A stretch of DNA of 64,000 nucleotides from Anoplolepis gracilipes. Lineage: Eukaryota; Arthropoda; Insecta; Hymenoptera; Formicidae. Positions 1 to 12,012 of this stretch are shown here, in pieces. A model generated the notes under the pieces. The model ran no database searches and was not told where the DNA came from. It saw only the letters and a program-made list of their open reading frames with translations. The stretch spans positions 826,001 to 890,000 of the forward strand of contig NC_132981.1 in the NCBI RefSeq assembly GCF_047496725.1. Reading direction: 5' to 3'. The translations under genes were made by a program, and so were the position numbers. Positions within the stretch are counted from its first letter, which is position 1; every line of letters starts with the position of its first letter.

Positions 1-284
1 CTAAAAGAAAGACTACGCGCCACGAACCAGGTTGCAAAAGATAATCTCACAGAGAAAAAACTGAAATCGAAAGAACACTACGATCGAACCGCAAAGGAAA
101 CAAAGTTCAAAATCGGCGATAAAGTATTCATATACGACGTGGACGATCGAAAAAACTTGAATCCCTATGGATCGGACCGTACATAATAATTGAAAAGCAT
201 TCAGATATCAATTACATGGTAAAGAAAGGAAGGAAAAGCACCCGCTTACACGTAAACAAGCTTAAGCCATATATAGAAAACTAG
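1..284 (+). pseudogene. Gypsy integrase C-terminus, frameshifted
   Basis: Frame 1 reads a lysine-rich helix followed by FKIGDKVFIYD, the typical start of the C-terminal DNA-binding (GPY/F-like) domain of Gypsy-group integrases. Near base 165 the frame changes; WIGPYIIIEK then continues in frame 3 to VNKLKPYIEN and a TAG at 282-284. The G-P-Y triplet and the VNxLKPY ending are family hallmarks. The catalytic core is outside the window. The frameshift shows this copy is dead. Confidence 0.8.
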
Positions 285-594
285 TACTCACCTTCTTAGA
301 GGACCCGTCTCCTCCTCCTCCTCCTCTCTCCGGCGACATCTCAACTCAAAAAAAATTAAATTGGTCATGGACCTGCCGCAGCTCCGCGCGGACAGGATGC
401 AGATCCAGGGCGGGCACCACTGCCCGCACAAATCCCCCTCGTGGGCACACCTTGTCGTGGTGAGGGGGCCTAGTAACCGAAAGGTGAAGCCAACGTGCCC
501 AAACAGCATTGCCACGAGTCGGTGTCAGCTTGCTGAACGAATGGCTCTTATGTGGCAAGCGCACTTCGTGCGTTGTTCCGACGGTCTACGGCCG

Positions 595-603
595 CCCCCC
601 CCC

Positions 604-645
<42 letters not shown>
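595..645 (+). repeat. Poly(C)-poly(T) tract
   Basis: About 17 C are followed by about 34 T with no interruption, inside the 5' leader of the LINE. The tract creates spurious proline/phenylalanine reading frames. It could mark a junction between the true LINE 5' end and an older insertion, or be a replication-slippage product. Confidence 0.9.
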
Positions 646-1075
646 CCCTCCCAATTTCATGCGGGTGCTCCCGCGGGATGAGGGTGCGGAGCGGTGGGTG
701 CTCCTGCCGTGAAGCGTCCCTCAGTGGGGAAAAGTGGGAGCCGGTCGGGACCCTCGCCCGAAGGACTGGATGGGTGACTCAGTCACCCGCCGGGCCAGAG
801 GCGGGGACCACCCCGATCCCAGTGACTCCCACGTGTGAGTGTGTGTGTATGTGTGTCTGTGAGCGTGTCTACTAATTCTTTCTTTATTTTCAGGAATTTT
901 ACTTTCAGGTACAATCGGGTTTCGGATGTTGCCGTCTGTGGCTTCGTCGGCTGGGGCGGTCGTTAGGTCGTCGTTGTCGTCGCGGTCGCTCTCGTCGAGG
1001 TCGGGCCCGCATAACGTCTAAAGACTAAGGTGTTAGGAACCGTGCTTAGGGTCTGCATGATCGCGTAGACGTTAA

Positions 1076-4000
1076 ATGTCGCGGTCGCGAACGGTCCGGG
1101 ATACCTGCCGTCCTCCCGGTGTATCTAGGCTTGGCGGCGTAAAGGTGGCTCTACGTCGCTCGACCACCCCTTCCACCGTACTCGTGGGAACAAATATGGT
1201 GTTTGAAAACAAAATCTTTGACGTGGTGAGGAGGAGTGCCCGCCTGGCCGACCGCTTCCGGTCTGGCGCGGCCGCGAGTAGGGAAGCGCGGGGTGTCTCC
1301 GTCGTTGAGTCGCGGGTCTGCTCGACCGCGTGCTCGGTGGCGGCCTCCGCCTCCTCGAGAGCGTCTCATCGAGCTGTGCGCGGGCGGGCCCGTGACACAA
1401 TACGCGATGGCGCACAGCCCCGAGATTGCGGCCTTCCTGCCGCTAGAACCGCGTTCGTGAATCGCGAAGCAACCGGGATTAGATCCGCGTACGTCGTGTT
1501 AGAGCGCTGTTCTATTACTACGATTAGGTCAGCGTCGGTCAATTCAGCGCGAGAATCGGAGACCGGCGTAAAACAAATAGCGCGCGAAATAGAAAAGTCC
1601 GCGATTAGGCCCGCGATTAGACCCGCGCTTAGATCCGCGAACATTGCGACAACGGTGCGTAAGACGGTTAGATTCGCGGACCCAACCTCACCCCACACAG
1701 CGAGTGGCCCGGCGCCACAGGAATTAGGTAGGATAAGCTTTAGCTTAGGTAGTGCGTCCACGGGTGTTAGGATGCTGCAGCTGAACATGCGACGTTCGGC
1801 TGTAGTAACGGGCGAGGTACGTCAACTCGTAGTCGAAAAGCGACTTGACGTCTTAGTATTGCAGGAACCACACGTCGGGAAACAAAGTTCGGGTTACAAA
1901 GTCGTAGGATTAGGCATAGGGATGAGGGTTGCCGCAGTGCGCTCACAACGTCCGTAGGCAGCAGTGGTAATCTGCAATCCCAATTTCGATACAGTTTTCG
2001 TCTCGCAGCTTAGCACTACGCATTGTGTCTGCGTGGAAGTGCGGGCCCCCAGCTTCTCCTTCTACGTTGTCTCGTGCTACTTCCAGTACAGCGACGAGAT
2101 TGAGAAGCACCTCAGCCACCTCGAAACGGTGCTTCGTTCACTGAGGGGGGAGAGAATTATTATAGGTGTAGACGCCAATGCCCAATCGTCACTCTGGGGT
2201 CCCCAAGAGACAGACGATAGAGGTGCCAGATTCGAGGACCTCATCAGGGCATTTGGCATGTCAGTGGTCAACGTTGCTGGACAGCTGCCCACCTTTTGGA
2301 CGACAAGGGGTTCGTCATTCATCGACGTAACCCTGACGTCGCCCTCCATGAACAAGTTCATCTGTGACTGGAAGGTAAGGTGTGACTGGACCACCAGTGA
2401 CCACAGGGCCGTGGACATAAGATTGAGATTGCCGAAAGAGTCAGGTGCCGATCAGGGCGCTGGGAACACGAGGTTCGACACAAGTCGGGCCGACTGGGAA
2501 CGGTTCTCTGTCACCCTGACAGATCTTTCAAGATCGCAACTGGAGGCTATCGATCTGTGCTCCACAATAGACGTAGAGAAAATGGCAGAAACGCTCACAG
2601 TGGTGCTCACGGAGACCTGTGTCGCGTCAATGCCTAGGAAGCGCAAATTTAGAAAGTCCAACCCGTGGTGGACTAAAAAATTAACTATAATTAAGAAACA
2701 GGTATATAGGTTGCGTCGTGCCCTTCAGGGAGGGCGAGAGGACCCTACTTACCTCCGGGTACTGCTGGAGTATCGTTCTTCACGAAGGCAGTACTGTAGG
2801 GGGGTGAAGCGGGCGAAACTCGCTAGCTGGCGGAAGTTCGTCACATCGCACGGCAACCGGGAGCCCTGGGGCTTCGTTTACAAGCAACAGGCGAGCAAAC
2901 TCCAGGTTGAGAGGGTGCTAAGCACACTTCGGTGTGGTGAATATTCCACAAAGTCACTAGGGGAGACCGCTAGTTACCTTCTGGATGTGCACATCCCAGA
3001 TGACCGGGAGATAGAAGACACGCTCGAACAGCGTGAAATTAGGAACGCATGCAGGGTCGCTCCCGATACAGCCGACGCCTCTCTCTTCACAGAGGCGGAA
3101 ATGGCTCACGCGGTGAAGACTTTTAAGAACAATAAAGCTCCGGGTTTAGATCTAGTCGAGGTCGCCGTACTCAAGGCGGCCTGTAAAATAATCCCCGGTC
3201 AGTTAGTTAGGCTTTTTAACGGGTGTCTCCAGTGGGGCGTCTTTCCTTCTGTCTGGAAGGAGGGTTCACTCCGAATCCTGCTGAAAGGCGAAGACAAGGA
3301 CGAGAGAGACCCGAAATCCTACAGACCCATTTGTCTCCTCTCCGTAGTAGGAAAACTTTTCGAGAAGCTTATAAAAGCTCGTCTGCTAGACACGTCACTG
3401 GCACCGGGGAAGGTCTCCGATCGACAATTCGGGTTCATGCCCGGAAGGTCGACGGAGGAAGCTGTCGTGGAGTTGCGACGGATGGTCTCTGCCTCCGAAA
3501 GGAGGTACGCCATAGCGCTTCTCTTCGACATTTCCGGGGCTTTTGACAATGTCTGGTGGCCCCTTGTGTTAGATAGCCTTAAGAAACGAGATTGTCCGCG
3601 TAATATTTTCGAAGTACTCCGGAGTTACTTCAGCGATCGAAGTGTAAAAATTTCTCTCAGCTCCGCGGAGGTGTCCAAGCGGGCCGAGAGGGGATGCCCT
3701 CAGGGTTCCGTTCTGGGCCCGGCCTGCTGGAACCTCATGTTTGATGGCCTATTGAGATTACTGGAAGACGTGATTCCAGATAGATTCGCCGCGTACGCGG
3801 ACGACCTCGTGGTCGTCATAAACGGAAACTCGCGAAGAGAACTTGAAACAGAAGACCAACGTGTAGTTAACATAATAACAGAATGGTGTAAGTCCGCGAA
3901 ACTTCAGATTTCCGAGCGTAAAACTGAAGCCATCATTCTGAAATCCGACGCGATCGCGAGAAACCTGATAGGTAGACGGGGAGGAGCACGACCGGATAGG

Positions 4001-4950
4001 AAGAGAAAAACAAGTAAAAAAACCGTCGACTTTGAGAACAGACCGCCAATCATTAAAATCGGTGAAACGAAAATAGGATTTAAGCGAACGGTTAGGTATC
4101 TTGGCGTCTATTTAGATAGAAATTTAAAGGTCAGATCGCACTGCAAATATTTAAACAGCAAAGTCGGGCCGCTGTTCGAGAAATTAGGTAGAGTAGCGAG
4201 AGCCCAGTGGGGCCTACGTTTTAGGACACTCTCCACAATCTACCGGGGCGTGTTCGCACCGACAGTGGCTTATGCCGCTGCGGGGTGGGCCGACCTGTGT
4301 ACGGAGAGAGACATTAGAATTCTGAAAGCCCTGCAGCGTCGAGTCTTAATTTCAATGACTGGCGCATACCGCACGGCCTCGTGGGAATCACTTTGCGTTG
4401 TCGGAGGAGCGACTCCTGTAGATATAGTTCTTCGCGAAGGTGCCGCGCGATATAACGTTAGGTCGGGAAAAGACGCCAGGATCGGTAATATTGAGATCCC
4501 CGCCGGAACCGAAAGAAAAACCGCGATCGTAGAAATTAAAAATGAGGCGATAAATATGTGGCAGACCCGATGGAACTCTTCAAGTAAGGGTCGTACCACG
4601 TTCGCCTTTTTTAGGGACGTGCGAGATAGACTAGCCGCGCGTTCGTTAGAGATAAATCATTGGAGCACACAGGTCCTCACCGGACACGGGGATTTTAGAG
4701 AAAACTCGCGTCGCTAGGTCTCGTGGAAAGTGAAGTGTGCATTTGCGGAGGTGGAGTTGACTCAGTTCAGCACTTCTTGCTGGAATGTCCCCTCTTTGAC
4801 GCGCAGAGAGAGATACTGCGAAGCGTCGTACCGGAAGGTGAATGGCAGTGGCCGGATGTGGCACGCTTCTTCGTGTCAAACCCAGAGGCCCTGTCCGTAT
4901 TCACCGATTTTTGCCGAGAATCCCTCTGGTTGAAGGGATACGAAACGTAG
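1076..4950 (+). pseudogene. LINE ORF2: APE endonuclease + reverse transcriptase + C-terminal CCHC-type motif
   Basis: The frame is open from 1076. A low-complexity Arg/Ala/Ser-rich extension of about 230 residues precedes the endonuclease, which starts near 1772 with LQLNMRRSA. Endonuclease motifs are LQEPHVG, GVDANAQSSLWG, SSFIDVTL and TSDHRAV. The RT follows with NNKAPGLD, YRPICLLSVVGKLFEKL, DISGAFDNVWW, GCPQGSVLGP and the catalytic YADD. At the C-terminus CICGGG...H...C is a C-C-H-C motif typical of R1-group elements. An in-frame TAG lies at 1955-1957, and a frameshift near 4700 moves the last 75 codons to another frame. The protein would nick target DNA and prime reverse transcription there. 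It is two lesions away from open. Confidence 0.88.
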
Positions 4951-5929
4951 ATGAAATATTAGGTAGGCGCGTTGTTCAACCGAAGAGGTCGGAGCCTTCG
5001 GATATGGGGGTGTGACCCCATAATCTTCTCGGGACAACCACGCTCTCGAGCAGCGTTCGCGTCGCGTTAGAGGAAACTAGGTAGGACTCCATTTACCCTA
5101 TTACGCCCACCTATCCCACCATTCCCTCCGCCCGACAGGGTCAGAAGCGTTCATCCAGGTCGGGATGCAAATGGACAGGCCTCCCCGTGGTCCCCGTGGG
5201 CACGACGGATAAGATAGCGGGGTGAAGGAGTCGGATAGTGGCGAATGCCAGCCGGCGGAGTTTATGTCACCCTAAGGAAGGAAGGATGGGCTTATTCGTC
5301 GTGGCCAAACTGTCCATCCTGCACACACGAACCAGCAGGCGCTACTGGATTTTTCCATCGCCCGTCTCGGGGCGGTTCCGATAGACAGTGGATGTAAAAA
5401 TGTGGCGTATGCCTGAAAGGGCGAGGTAGCACGGGCCTTTCCCACTCGTGGGAACGGCTCACACATTAACTGCCCGCACAAATCGATCACCGGGTTCAGT
5501 AAAAGTGACGCGGAGGGACAATGTGCCCCCTGCGACCCGGGAACTCCGGAGAACGGCGCGTCGCGCCCGCACTACTGGGTCCACCGGAAGTGGTAAACCC
5601 ACGACCGGTAGACGCCCAAAGATGCACTCACGGCACATATCAGGATGATAATCATCCCGATATCCATCACACCTGCGACAAATCGGCAGGGCCCAATGAA
5701 GCAAAAACCGCAACATCGTGCTGATCCGCTCTATATAAAAGTCGCTAAAAGACTAAACCAACGACATTATAATATTACCAGTGTATTTCCCGCTGGATTA
5801 GCGCGAACCCCGCGAAGTCAGAGAAGGCGAGCGACACCCAAGAGATAAACTATAATAAAATGAAATGTAATATGATATTACAGGACATTCGCTTGCTGGA
5901 TCAACAAAGGTCACACGAAAGACGACGAA
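4951..5929 (+). other. LINE 3' leader and Gypsy integrase-env spacer, no gene
   Basis: GC-rich, LINE-like sequence continues past the ORF2 stop and gives way to A-rich Gypsy-like sequence somewhere between 5600 and 5870. Short ORFs here overlap one another and resemble no protein. A pyrimidine/AG context, tgatattacag at about 5871-5881, just before the env region could be the splice acceptor for an env messenger, which in errantiviruses is spliced. That role is an inference. Confidence 0.4.
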
Positions 5930-7638
5930 ATGAATCTCTCATACCAGATACAAGAATTTAAACATAATCCAGGGTTATTCTTCGAAGAAATCGGTCAGAT
6001 CCACTACGCCAAAGAAAATTGGAAACTAGTAATAAAATTAGACTTATCAAACTTAGACGAAAGATACGAGCAAATAACCGAATATCTAAAATAGACCGAA
6101 AAATTATGCGAAACTACAAAATTTCACACTCATTATCTTCGAGATACATGCGTAAACTTAGACATTCTAACAAAAAGAGAAGCAAAATATTTAAAAAGTG
6201 TCATAATATAAATTAAAATGATATATAAAAACAGACAAATAAACGACGACGACTCATATACGGAATAGGTTCCTTAGCAAATTCATTATTTGGCACAATG
6301 GACGTTAACGACGAAAAACGAATTAACGAACAACTTAACATATTAGAAAACGGTCAACAGACAATACAGCATGCCGTACAAAACCAAATTAAACTAATAA
6401 ATACTATCGGGCATATCGATAAAATTGAAAATACAATACAACGTAACGAATACCTCTTACAGAAACGAGTAAATGAATATATAGAACGCAGCGAGATAAA
6501 CGAACATTTTACCATAATTACCGCAGTAATAGCAGAATTAATACGCGACGCGGATAACATTATAGAATATCTAACATATACAAAAAACGGAGCAATGCAT
6601 CCGAAATTAATACCGATAGATAGCATACTAACACATTTAAAGGAAGCAACAAGGCAGTTGCCACAAGGAACATGTACTTCCCTTTTCAAATACACACTGA
6701 AGATTGGCTTACTATAGAAAAATACGCAAAAATAAGCGCATTCAGCGATAAAACAATTATTTATACCATTCTAATCTTCCCATTAATTGCGCAACTGAGC
6801 TATACCATAATGAATGTAATTGCGTTACCTGTATTCAGTTATAACAATGTATTCGCAGTAACAGAAAACAATAAAATAATTGCGGTAGATAAAGAAAAAC
6901 TAACATACCTTATAGTAACAGAAAAATATTTAAAAGATTGTATTAACATTAACTCACAATACACATGTGAACATGCGACACCGACATATAGAGTAAATTT
7001 AAATGCACCATGCGAAATACAAATTTATACACAGCAGCGTCAACGTAACAACTGTAAGACAAAATATTGTACAATATATCTATGCGTACCATATGGATCG
7101 CATTACAACAGCCACAAACATGGCTCTACTCAACTGCTACAGAACAACAATTAACAATACAATACAAACGAAAAGAATACAAAACAGTGATTAAAAATAC
7201 TGGAAAAATTACACTGAAAGGAAAATGCAAATTAATAACTCCAGACATAACTATACAGACGAAACAAACAATCTATGAAACAGATATAGAAACATATCTG
7301 CATATAACTTGACACTGGTACGAGAACGCAACACGACAACATACGACAACGACACAATACAAGACATAGGTCAACACCGAATGGGACTGACAAAACTAAA
7401 ATTACAATTAGAAGAAATAAATAACGATTTAAAAAGTAACGAACAAAATTTCTTCGCGAAAAAACAATTCGCATATCTAATGGCGACAAGCGGAACAATC
7501 ACGATAACAATAATAAGAATATTAATTGTACTTTACATAGTCATAAGAAATAAAAATAAAAGAAGAAAGCGACCATTAATTAGGACGAGGCGCGATCCGA
7601 ATCCTAACCAATCGATCGACTCCCGAAACCAATATTAA
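5930..7638 (+). pseudogene. Retroelement envelope-like (baculovirus F-like) gene, broken
   Basis: The region is read in at least three frames. Early residues are A-rich coded and helical. Near 6245-6300 a basic KRRR cleavage-type site precedes a glycine/alanine hydrophobic stretch, as in F-like fusion proteins of insect errantiviruses. A heptad-rich 139-codon segment (6298-6717) follows, then a cysteine-containing ectodomain (6672-7300), and near the end a hydrophobic membrane span (about 7490-7545) with a basic cytoplasmic tail. A TAG near 6090 and several frame changes show that no intact protein is made. Assignment to the family rests on order, position after integrase and these motifs. 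Confidence 0.7.
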
Positions 7639-7858
7639 AACGTAGCTTAAGCACGCGATTTTAGATAAGAAAAACGATTATATTTAAATATTGTAAACAC
7701 GAGAAAACAAACAAAACTGTAAACTAGGATAAGAAAATAATATAAGAAAAAACATATAGTATATATATATATATATATTTGAAGACTTAAGAAAAAGAGA
7801 TAAATTCTTTAAAATAAAAAACGTTGTACCTCCGTTTTCTTTTCCAACGGGCGAGGGG
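7639..7858 (+). other. Gypsy env-LTR spacer and polypurine tract
   Basis: This short AT-rich spacer holds a (TA)n run near 7761-7780. It ends in the purine-rich stretch gcgagggg directly before the LTR TG, which is where plus-strand priming should occur. Confidence 0.55.
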
Positions 7859-8616
7859 TGTTATAGCCCTAGAAAAGGCTATATATTTAATAAATGAATA
7901 TATATATATATATATACATATATAATTATAATGAAAGCGACTCGAATTGATGCAGGAATGCATCGCGACTGAAGCGATAATCGCGCGAGCCGCTGATGCA
8001 GCGAGCCACGCGCGCCCGAGACCGAGCGCGAACACGAGACCGAAAAGCGCTCTCGGAGACGCACCGAAAAGGTGTCGCCGAATTGCAAAAAGTACAAGCG
8101 AGGAAATTCGACTTTGAACTTCTTCGCTTGCACTAAAACGCGAATTCGCGAATTCAGCAACATAACCATATTTGATCATGTTGCTAAGAGATCTCCTCCG
8201 AAAAACCATGCAGTTCGGAGGGAAGAACGGCACCCGCCGCGATGAGGCGATGGGCAGTCGTTGATTAGATCCTAACCAGTAATAATCATCACGGGCAACT
8301 GTTGACCAGATTCAACAGAGTCATACACGAATAACTAAGAGATATACGCGCGCCTGAGATAAGCCGACACGTATCAGGCTACCTGTACGTCAGTGTATAC
8401 TAGAGATACCGCTCTCTCACTCTGACCGATAGTAAACGCGAGTGATATAGAGTTCGCTGGGAACAGTAACTAACCATCATATTGTTTTGAATTTAATTTC
8501 ATATCATTTATTATCGTAAAAGTCATTAAAATAAAAAAGGAGTAGCCATCCGACGTATCCCCGGCCCTTCCAGAACGATCCCGAAAAATCCTGTGCCCCC
8601 TCCTGGAGGCACAACA
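7859..8616 (+). repeat. Gypsy 3' LTR
   Basis: It begins TGTTATAGCC and ends GGAGGCACAACA. Both ends are defined by the isolated copy at 17706-18504, which has matching termini and a target duplication. The LTR contains a (TA)n run, a GC-rich Arg-codon-like stretch, and two copies of a roughly 43-bp internal repeat (the solo copy has three). The next bases, gtat, precede the interrupted Copia reading frame and are the expected 4-bp target duplication; the partner lies off-window. Confidence 0.88.
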
Positions 8617-8620
8617 GTAT

Positions 8621-11600
8621 ATTGACTCAGGAGCGACCAGAAATATGAGCTGCAGACGTAATTGGTTCGCGGACATAAGTTCAAGCTTTAGAAGTGAAAT
8701 TGAAATCGCGGACGGAAGAAAAATTCGAATGAAAAAGGTGACTTACTTACCTCAGTTATTGTGAAAGACAAAATAGACGAGATTAGAATTAAGGAAGTTC
8801 TACATGTACCAGAACTCGGTGCTAATTTGCTATCAGTGAATCAGTTAACAGACAAAGGGCTAACCGTGAAGTTCAAAGAACAGAGATGCTTAATATTAGA
8901 TAAAGACAATCAACTAATGGCCACAGCATCGAAAATTAGAGGACTCTGCAAATTAGACAGTTACAAGGATAAAGCATTTGAAGCGGCTATTTCAATCAAT
9001 GCCAGATTATAGCATGAAAGATTGGGCCACCTCAATCGACGGGCAATGACGCAATTCACCAAAGGTGTAGTGGATGGATATGACATTCAAGGCATCGATT
9101 AGGAAACTTGTATTACTTGCGTCAAAGGTAAACAGCATAAAGCACCCTATACAAACAAAGGTAAGAGAGCAACAAGAGTTCTAGAACTGATACATACAGA
9201 TTTATGTGGTCCTATGGAGACAACATCCATAGGAGGAGCCAAATACTTTTTAACCTTCATCGATAATTTTTCCCGAAAAGCAACCATTTATTTTTTAAAG
9301 AATAAAGAGGAAGTGCCCGATTGTTTTAAAGATTATAAAAACTTCGTCGAAAATCAATTGGAGAAGAGGATCAAGATAATTAGATCTGACAACGGCAGGG
9401 AATACATCAATAACAAACTGAAAAATATGCTGCGAGAGGCGGGAATAAAGCACCAAATTACAGTACCGTACACACCACAGCAAAATGGCGTTGCAGAACG
9501 CTACAATCGGACCGTGGTAGAGAAAGTTAGAACTATGCTATTAAGCGCAAATCTACCAACTCGTTTATGGGCAGAGGCAACATCAACAGCGGTGTATTTA
9601 CTCAACAGATCGCCAACAGTAGCAGTAAATTCCAAAACGCCTTAAGAAGCGTGGAGTGGCATCACACTAGATTTATCACACCTCCGCGTATTCGGAAGCA
9701 AGGCAATGGTACACATTCCGAAGGAAAAAAGGAAGAAATGGGATGCAAAATCAGTTGAATGCACCATGCTGGGATATTGCGAAGATTCAAAAGCTTATAA
9801 ATTATTAAAGAATGGAACAAAAGAAATAATCAAGGCATGAGATGTAGTGTTTATAGAAACACAGACAATCGCTGCTCCATCAAAGAAATCAAAACATATA
9901 CAACTGGACTCATTAGAGGAAAACACACTAGATAAAGAGGATGAAGGTACTTCAGACAATGAATCAATAATTTCAGTAGTGTCCATAAATACGAATGAAA
10001 CGCAAGAGTCAGACGATTATGAGCAAGCTCAGGAAGAACCCTCAGAATGAGAGGCAGGAAGACTATGATTAGAAACTTTGCCGCAAAGACAAAAACAAAC
10101 AGAGAAGAAGAAAAAGGAAACAAATAAAAACTCAACGGAAATAGATGTAAATACATTAAGAAGATCTACAAAAAAGAAAAAAAATGTACAGCTAAACAAC
10201 CACGCCACTTATCTTACATGTGCAGAAGAATTAACAGATCCGTCATCATTGAAGGAAGCCCTAGAAAGTGAAAACGCACTAGAATGGAAGAAGGCAATGA
10301 AAAAGGAGATAGATAGTCTACGAGAGAATAAAACGTGGAAATTAGTCAATTTACCGCATGGTAAAACTGTGATAAACACCAAATGGGTATTTAAAAGAAA
10401 ATGGAAATCTAGAACGTTACAAGGCGCAATTAGTAGCGAAAGGATGTTCACAGAGATATAGACAAAAATTCGACGAAACCTATGCACCAGTAACCAGGCT
10501 CGCTTTAATAAGGTTATTACTAACATCTAAAGAAGATCTTCACGTGAACACTTGGTTATGGATACCGCTTTCTTAAATAGAGAATTAGAAGAAGAGATAT
10601 ACATCAGACAACAGAAGGCTTCGTCGATGCCCATCATCCAAATAAGGTATGCAAAAAGCAATATATGGCTTAAAGCAAGGCAGTCGCGCTTGGAACATTA
10701 AATTAAAAAATACATTAAAGTAAATGAAGTTTATACCATCAAAGGCTGATCAATGTGTATTTTATAAGAAACAGACCAAAAATACTTACTTGCTAATATA
10801 CGTTGACGATATTTTAGTTATAAGTGAAAATAAAATCGAAGTAGAAAAAATAAAACACGATTTAATGAAGAAATTTAAGATTAAAGATTTTGGTCCAGTC
10901 AAATACTTCCTAGGGATGCACATTCATCGGAACAGAAGTCAAAAAAAGCTATGGATAGAACAAGAAAATTACATAAAGACAATTCTGACTAAATTCAACA
11001 TGCTAGATTGTAACCCGGTGTCAACACCATTCGAAGTCAATCAACAGCTAGTCAGAGAAGCAGAAATGAAAGTCAGTAAAGAGATGATCAAAATGGACAA
11101 GGTCCCCTACAAACAAGCAATCGGATCACTCCTATACGTAAGCCAAACAACTAGACCGGACATTAGTTTTGCGGTCAATGTCTTGAGCAGATTCACATCA
11201 AACCCTGCAAAAGTTCACTGGATGGCGGTGAAGAGAATATTCAGATCTCAAAGGAACAATGGATACATCAATTTGCTATGGATTTAAACAAAATAACACA
11301 AACATGATGTTTTGTGATGCTGACTGGGTAACCAACTGAACGAGAGACATTCGATCACAAGATACATCCTACGATTTAATGAAGGACCGATATCCTGGAA
11401 CTCAAAAAAACAAACAACGATTGTCCTCTCTACAACGGAGACAGAATACATGTCAATGTCTGTCGCCTGTCAAGAAATGTTGTGGATGAGAAATTTGTTA
11501 AAGGACATATCGAAAGAATATGTTGCCGTTCCATCCAAGATCATGTGCGACAATAGAGGAAGCATAGATCTTGCCAAAACTGCGGCATATCGCTCAAGGA

Positions 11601-11770
11601 CAAAACACATCGACATCAGGCACCACTTCATCAGAGAACACATTCAACGAAAGGACATAGAAATCCAACACATAGAAACTGGTGGAATGATTGCCGACGC
11701 ATTAACCAAAGAATTGCCCAAAGAAAGACTAAGACTATGTGCTACCGAAATGAGTTTACTGTTTCATTAA
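8621..11770 (+). pseudogene. Copia Pol polyprotein remnant (protease, integrase, RT, RNase H)
   Basis: Order and motifs are canonical Copia. The protease gives IDSGATRNM at 8621. The GAG-pre-integrase region gives HERLGHLNRRA with a Cys pair near 9110. The integrase core has TDLCGP (9199), SDNGREY (about 9388) and AERYNRT (about 9496) as the D, D, E positions. The RT starts with TKWVFKRKW (about 10378) and has YVDDILVI (10799). RNase H has CDNRGSIDLAK (about 11546) and ADALTKELPKERL at the end. At least ten stops and frameshifts (for example 9010, 9100, 9643, 9838, 10048, 10459, 11287) break it, so it is an old copy. Confidence 0.9.
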
Positions 11771-11793
11771 AAGTTATTATATTCTAAGGGGGG

Positions 11794-12012
11794 TGTTAGA
11801 ATATTGAATTTAATATGAGTTAGCTATATATTTTCGTATCTATATATTTTCTATATCTATATATATATTTTCTATATATTTTCGGATTCTGGTCGATTCA
11901 GATGGCGCGACCACGCTTACTTCTCGTTCTACTGTAACACACCTTATTCTAACATTCGTAATAAACACGTGTCACGCACAACAACTGTTCCTTCCTTACT
12001 CCGATTCCAACA
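11794..12012 (+). repeat. Copia 3' LTR
   Basis: A polypurine tract (aaggggggg-like, 11787-11793) immediately precedes TGTTAGAATA. The LTR ends TTCCAACA, giving the inverted TGTTrGAA/TTCyAACA termini usual for insect Copia LTRs. It holds (TATATTTTC)n-like AT repeats near 11825-11885. The following cgtgc would be the 5-bp target duplication if the left LTR were visible. Confidence 0.82.

Larger units (their letters stand above)
290..5860 (+). mobile_element. R1-clade-like non-LTR retrotransposon (LINE) inserted between Gypsy integrase and env
   Basis: A GC-rich block unlike the A-rich Gypsy sequence on either side holds one long ORF with endonuclease, reverse transcriptase and a C-terminal Cys/His motif. 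The element has a GC-rich 5' leader (about 290-1075) and a 3' leader of about 0.8 kb (4951 onwards). Both borders are approximate: the left lies between 285 and about 600 and the right between about 5100 and 5870, because I could not find a convincing target duplication. No zinc-knuckle ORF1 is seen, so the copy may be 5' truncated or rearranged. Confidence 0.75.
1..8616 (+). mobile_element. Env-bearing Gypsy (errantivirus-like) LTR retrotransposon, right part, interrupted by a LINE
   Basis: The visible parts are the end of integrase (1-284), an envelope-like region (5930-7638), a spacer ending in a purine-rich tract, and a complete 3' LTR (7859-8616). Gag, protease, RT and the 5' LTR lie left of the window. 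The order integrase, env, LTR is that of insect errantiviruses. A second complete LTR of the family stands alone at 17706-18504 and defines the LTR ends. An R1-type LINE of about 5.3 kb sits between integrase and env. Immediately after the LTR the Copia protease frame resumes, so this element landed inside a Copia element. Confidence 0.85.
8617..12012 (+). mobile_element. Copia LTR retrotransposon, right part
   Basis: The sequence resumes inside the protease active site just after the Gypsy LTR and runs through integrase, RT and RNase H to a 219-bp 3' LTR. Gag and the 5' LTR should lie left of the window, beyond the Gypsy insertion. Directly after the LTR the Polinton polymerase frame resumes, so this Copia element inserted into Polinton copy 1. 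Confidence 0.87.

Noticed and set aside
361..875. Three overlapping plus-strand ORFs with long proline and phenylalanine runs
   Set aside because: They are created by the poly(C)-poly(T) tract in different frames and have no conserved residues outside it.
5645..5848. Short ORFs between the LINE and env as a separate gene
   Set aside because: They lie across the unresolved LINE/Gypsy border, overlap in several frames and show no motif.
7787..8233. Minus-strand 148-codon ORF in the Gypsy LTR, also present in the solo LTR
   Set aside because: It lies in U3/R-like LTR sequence with Arg/Ala bias from GC-rich codons, and is not conserved in frame between LTR copies.
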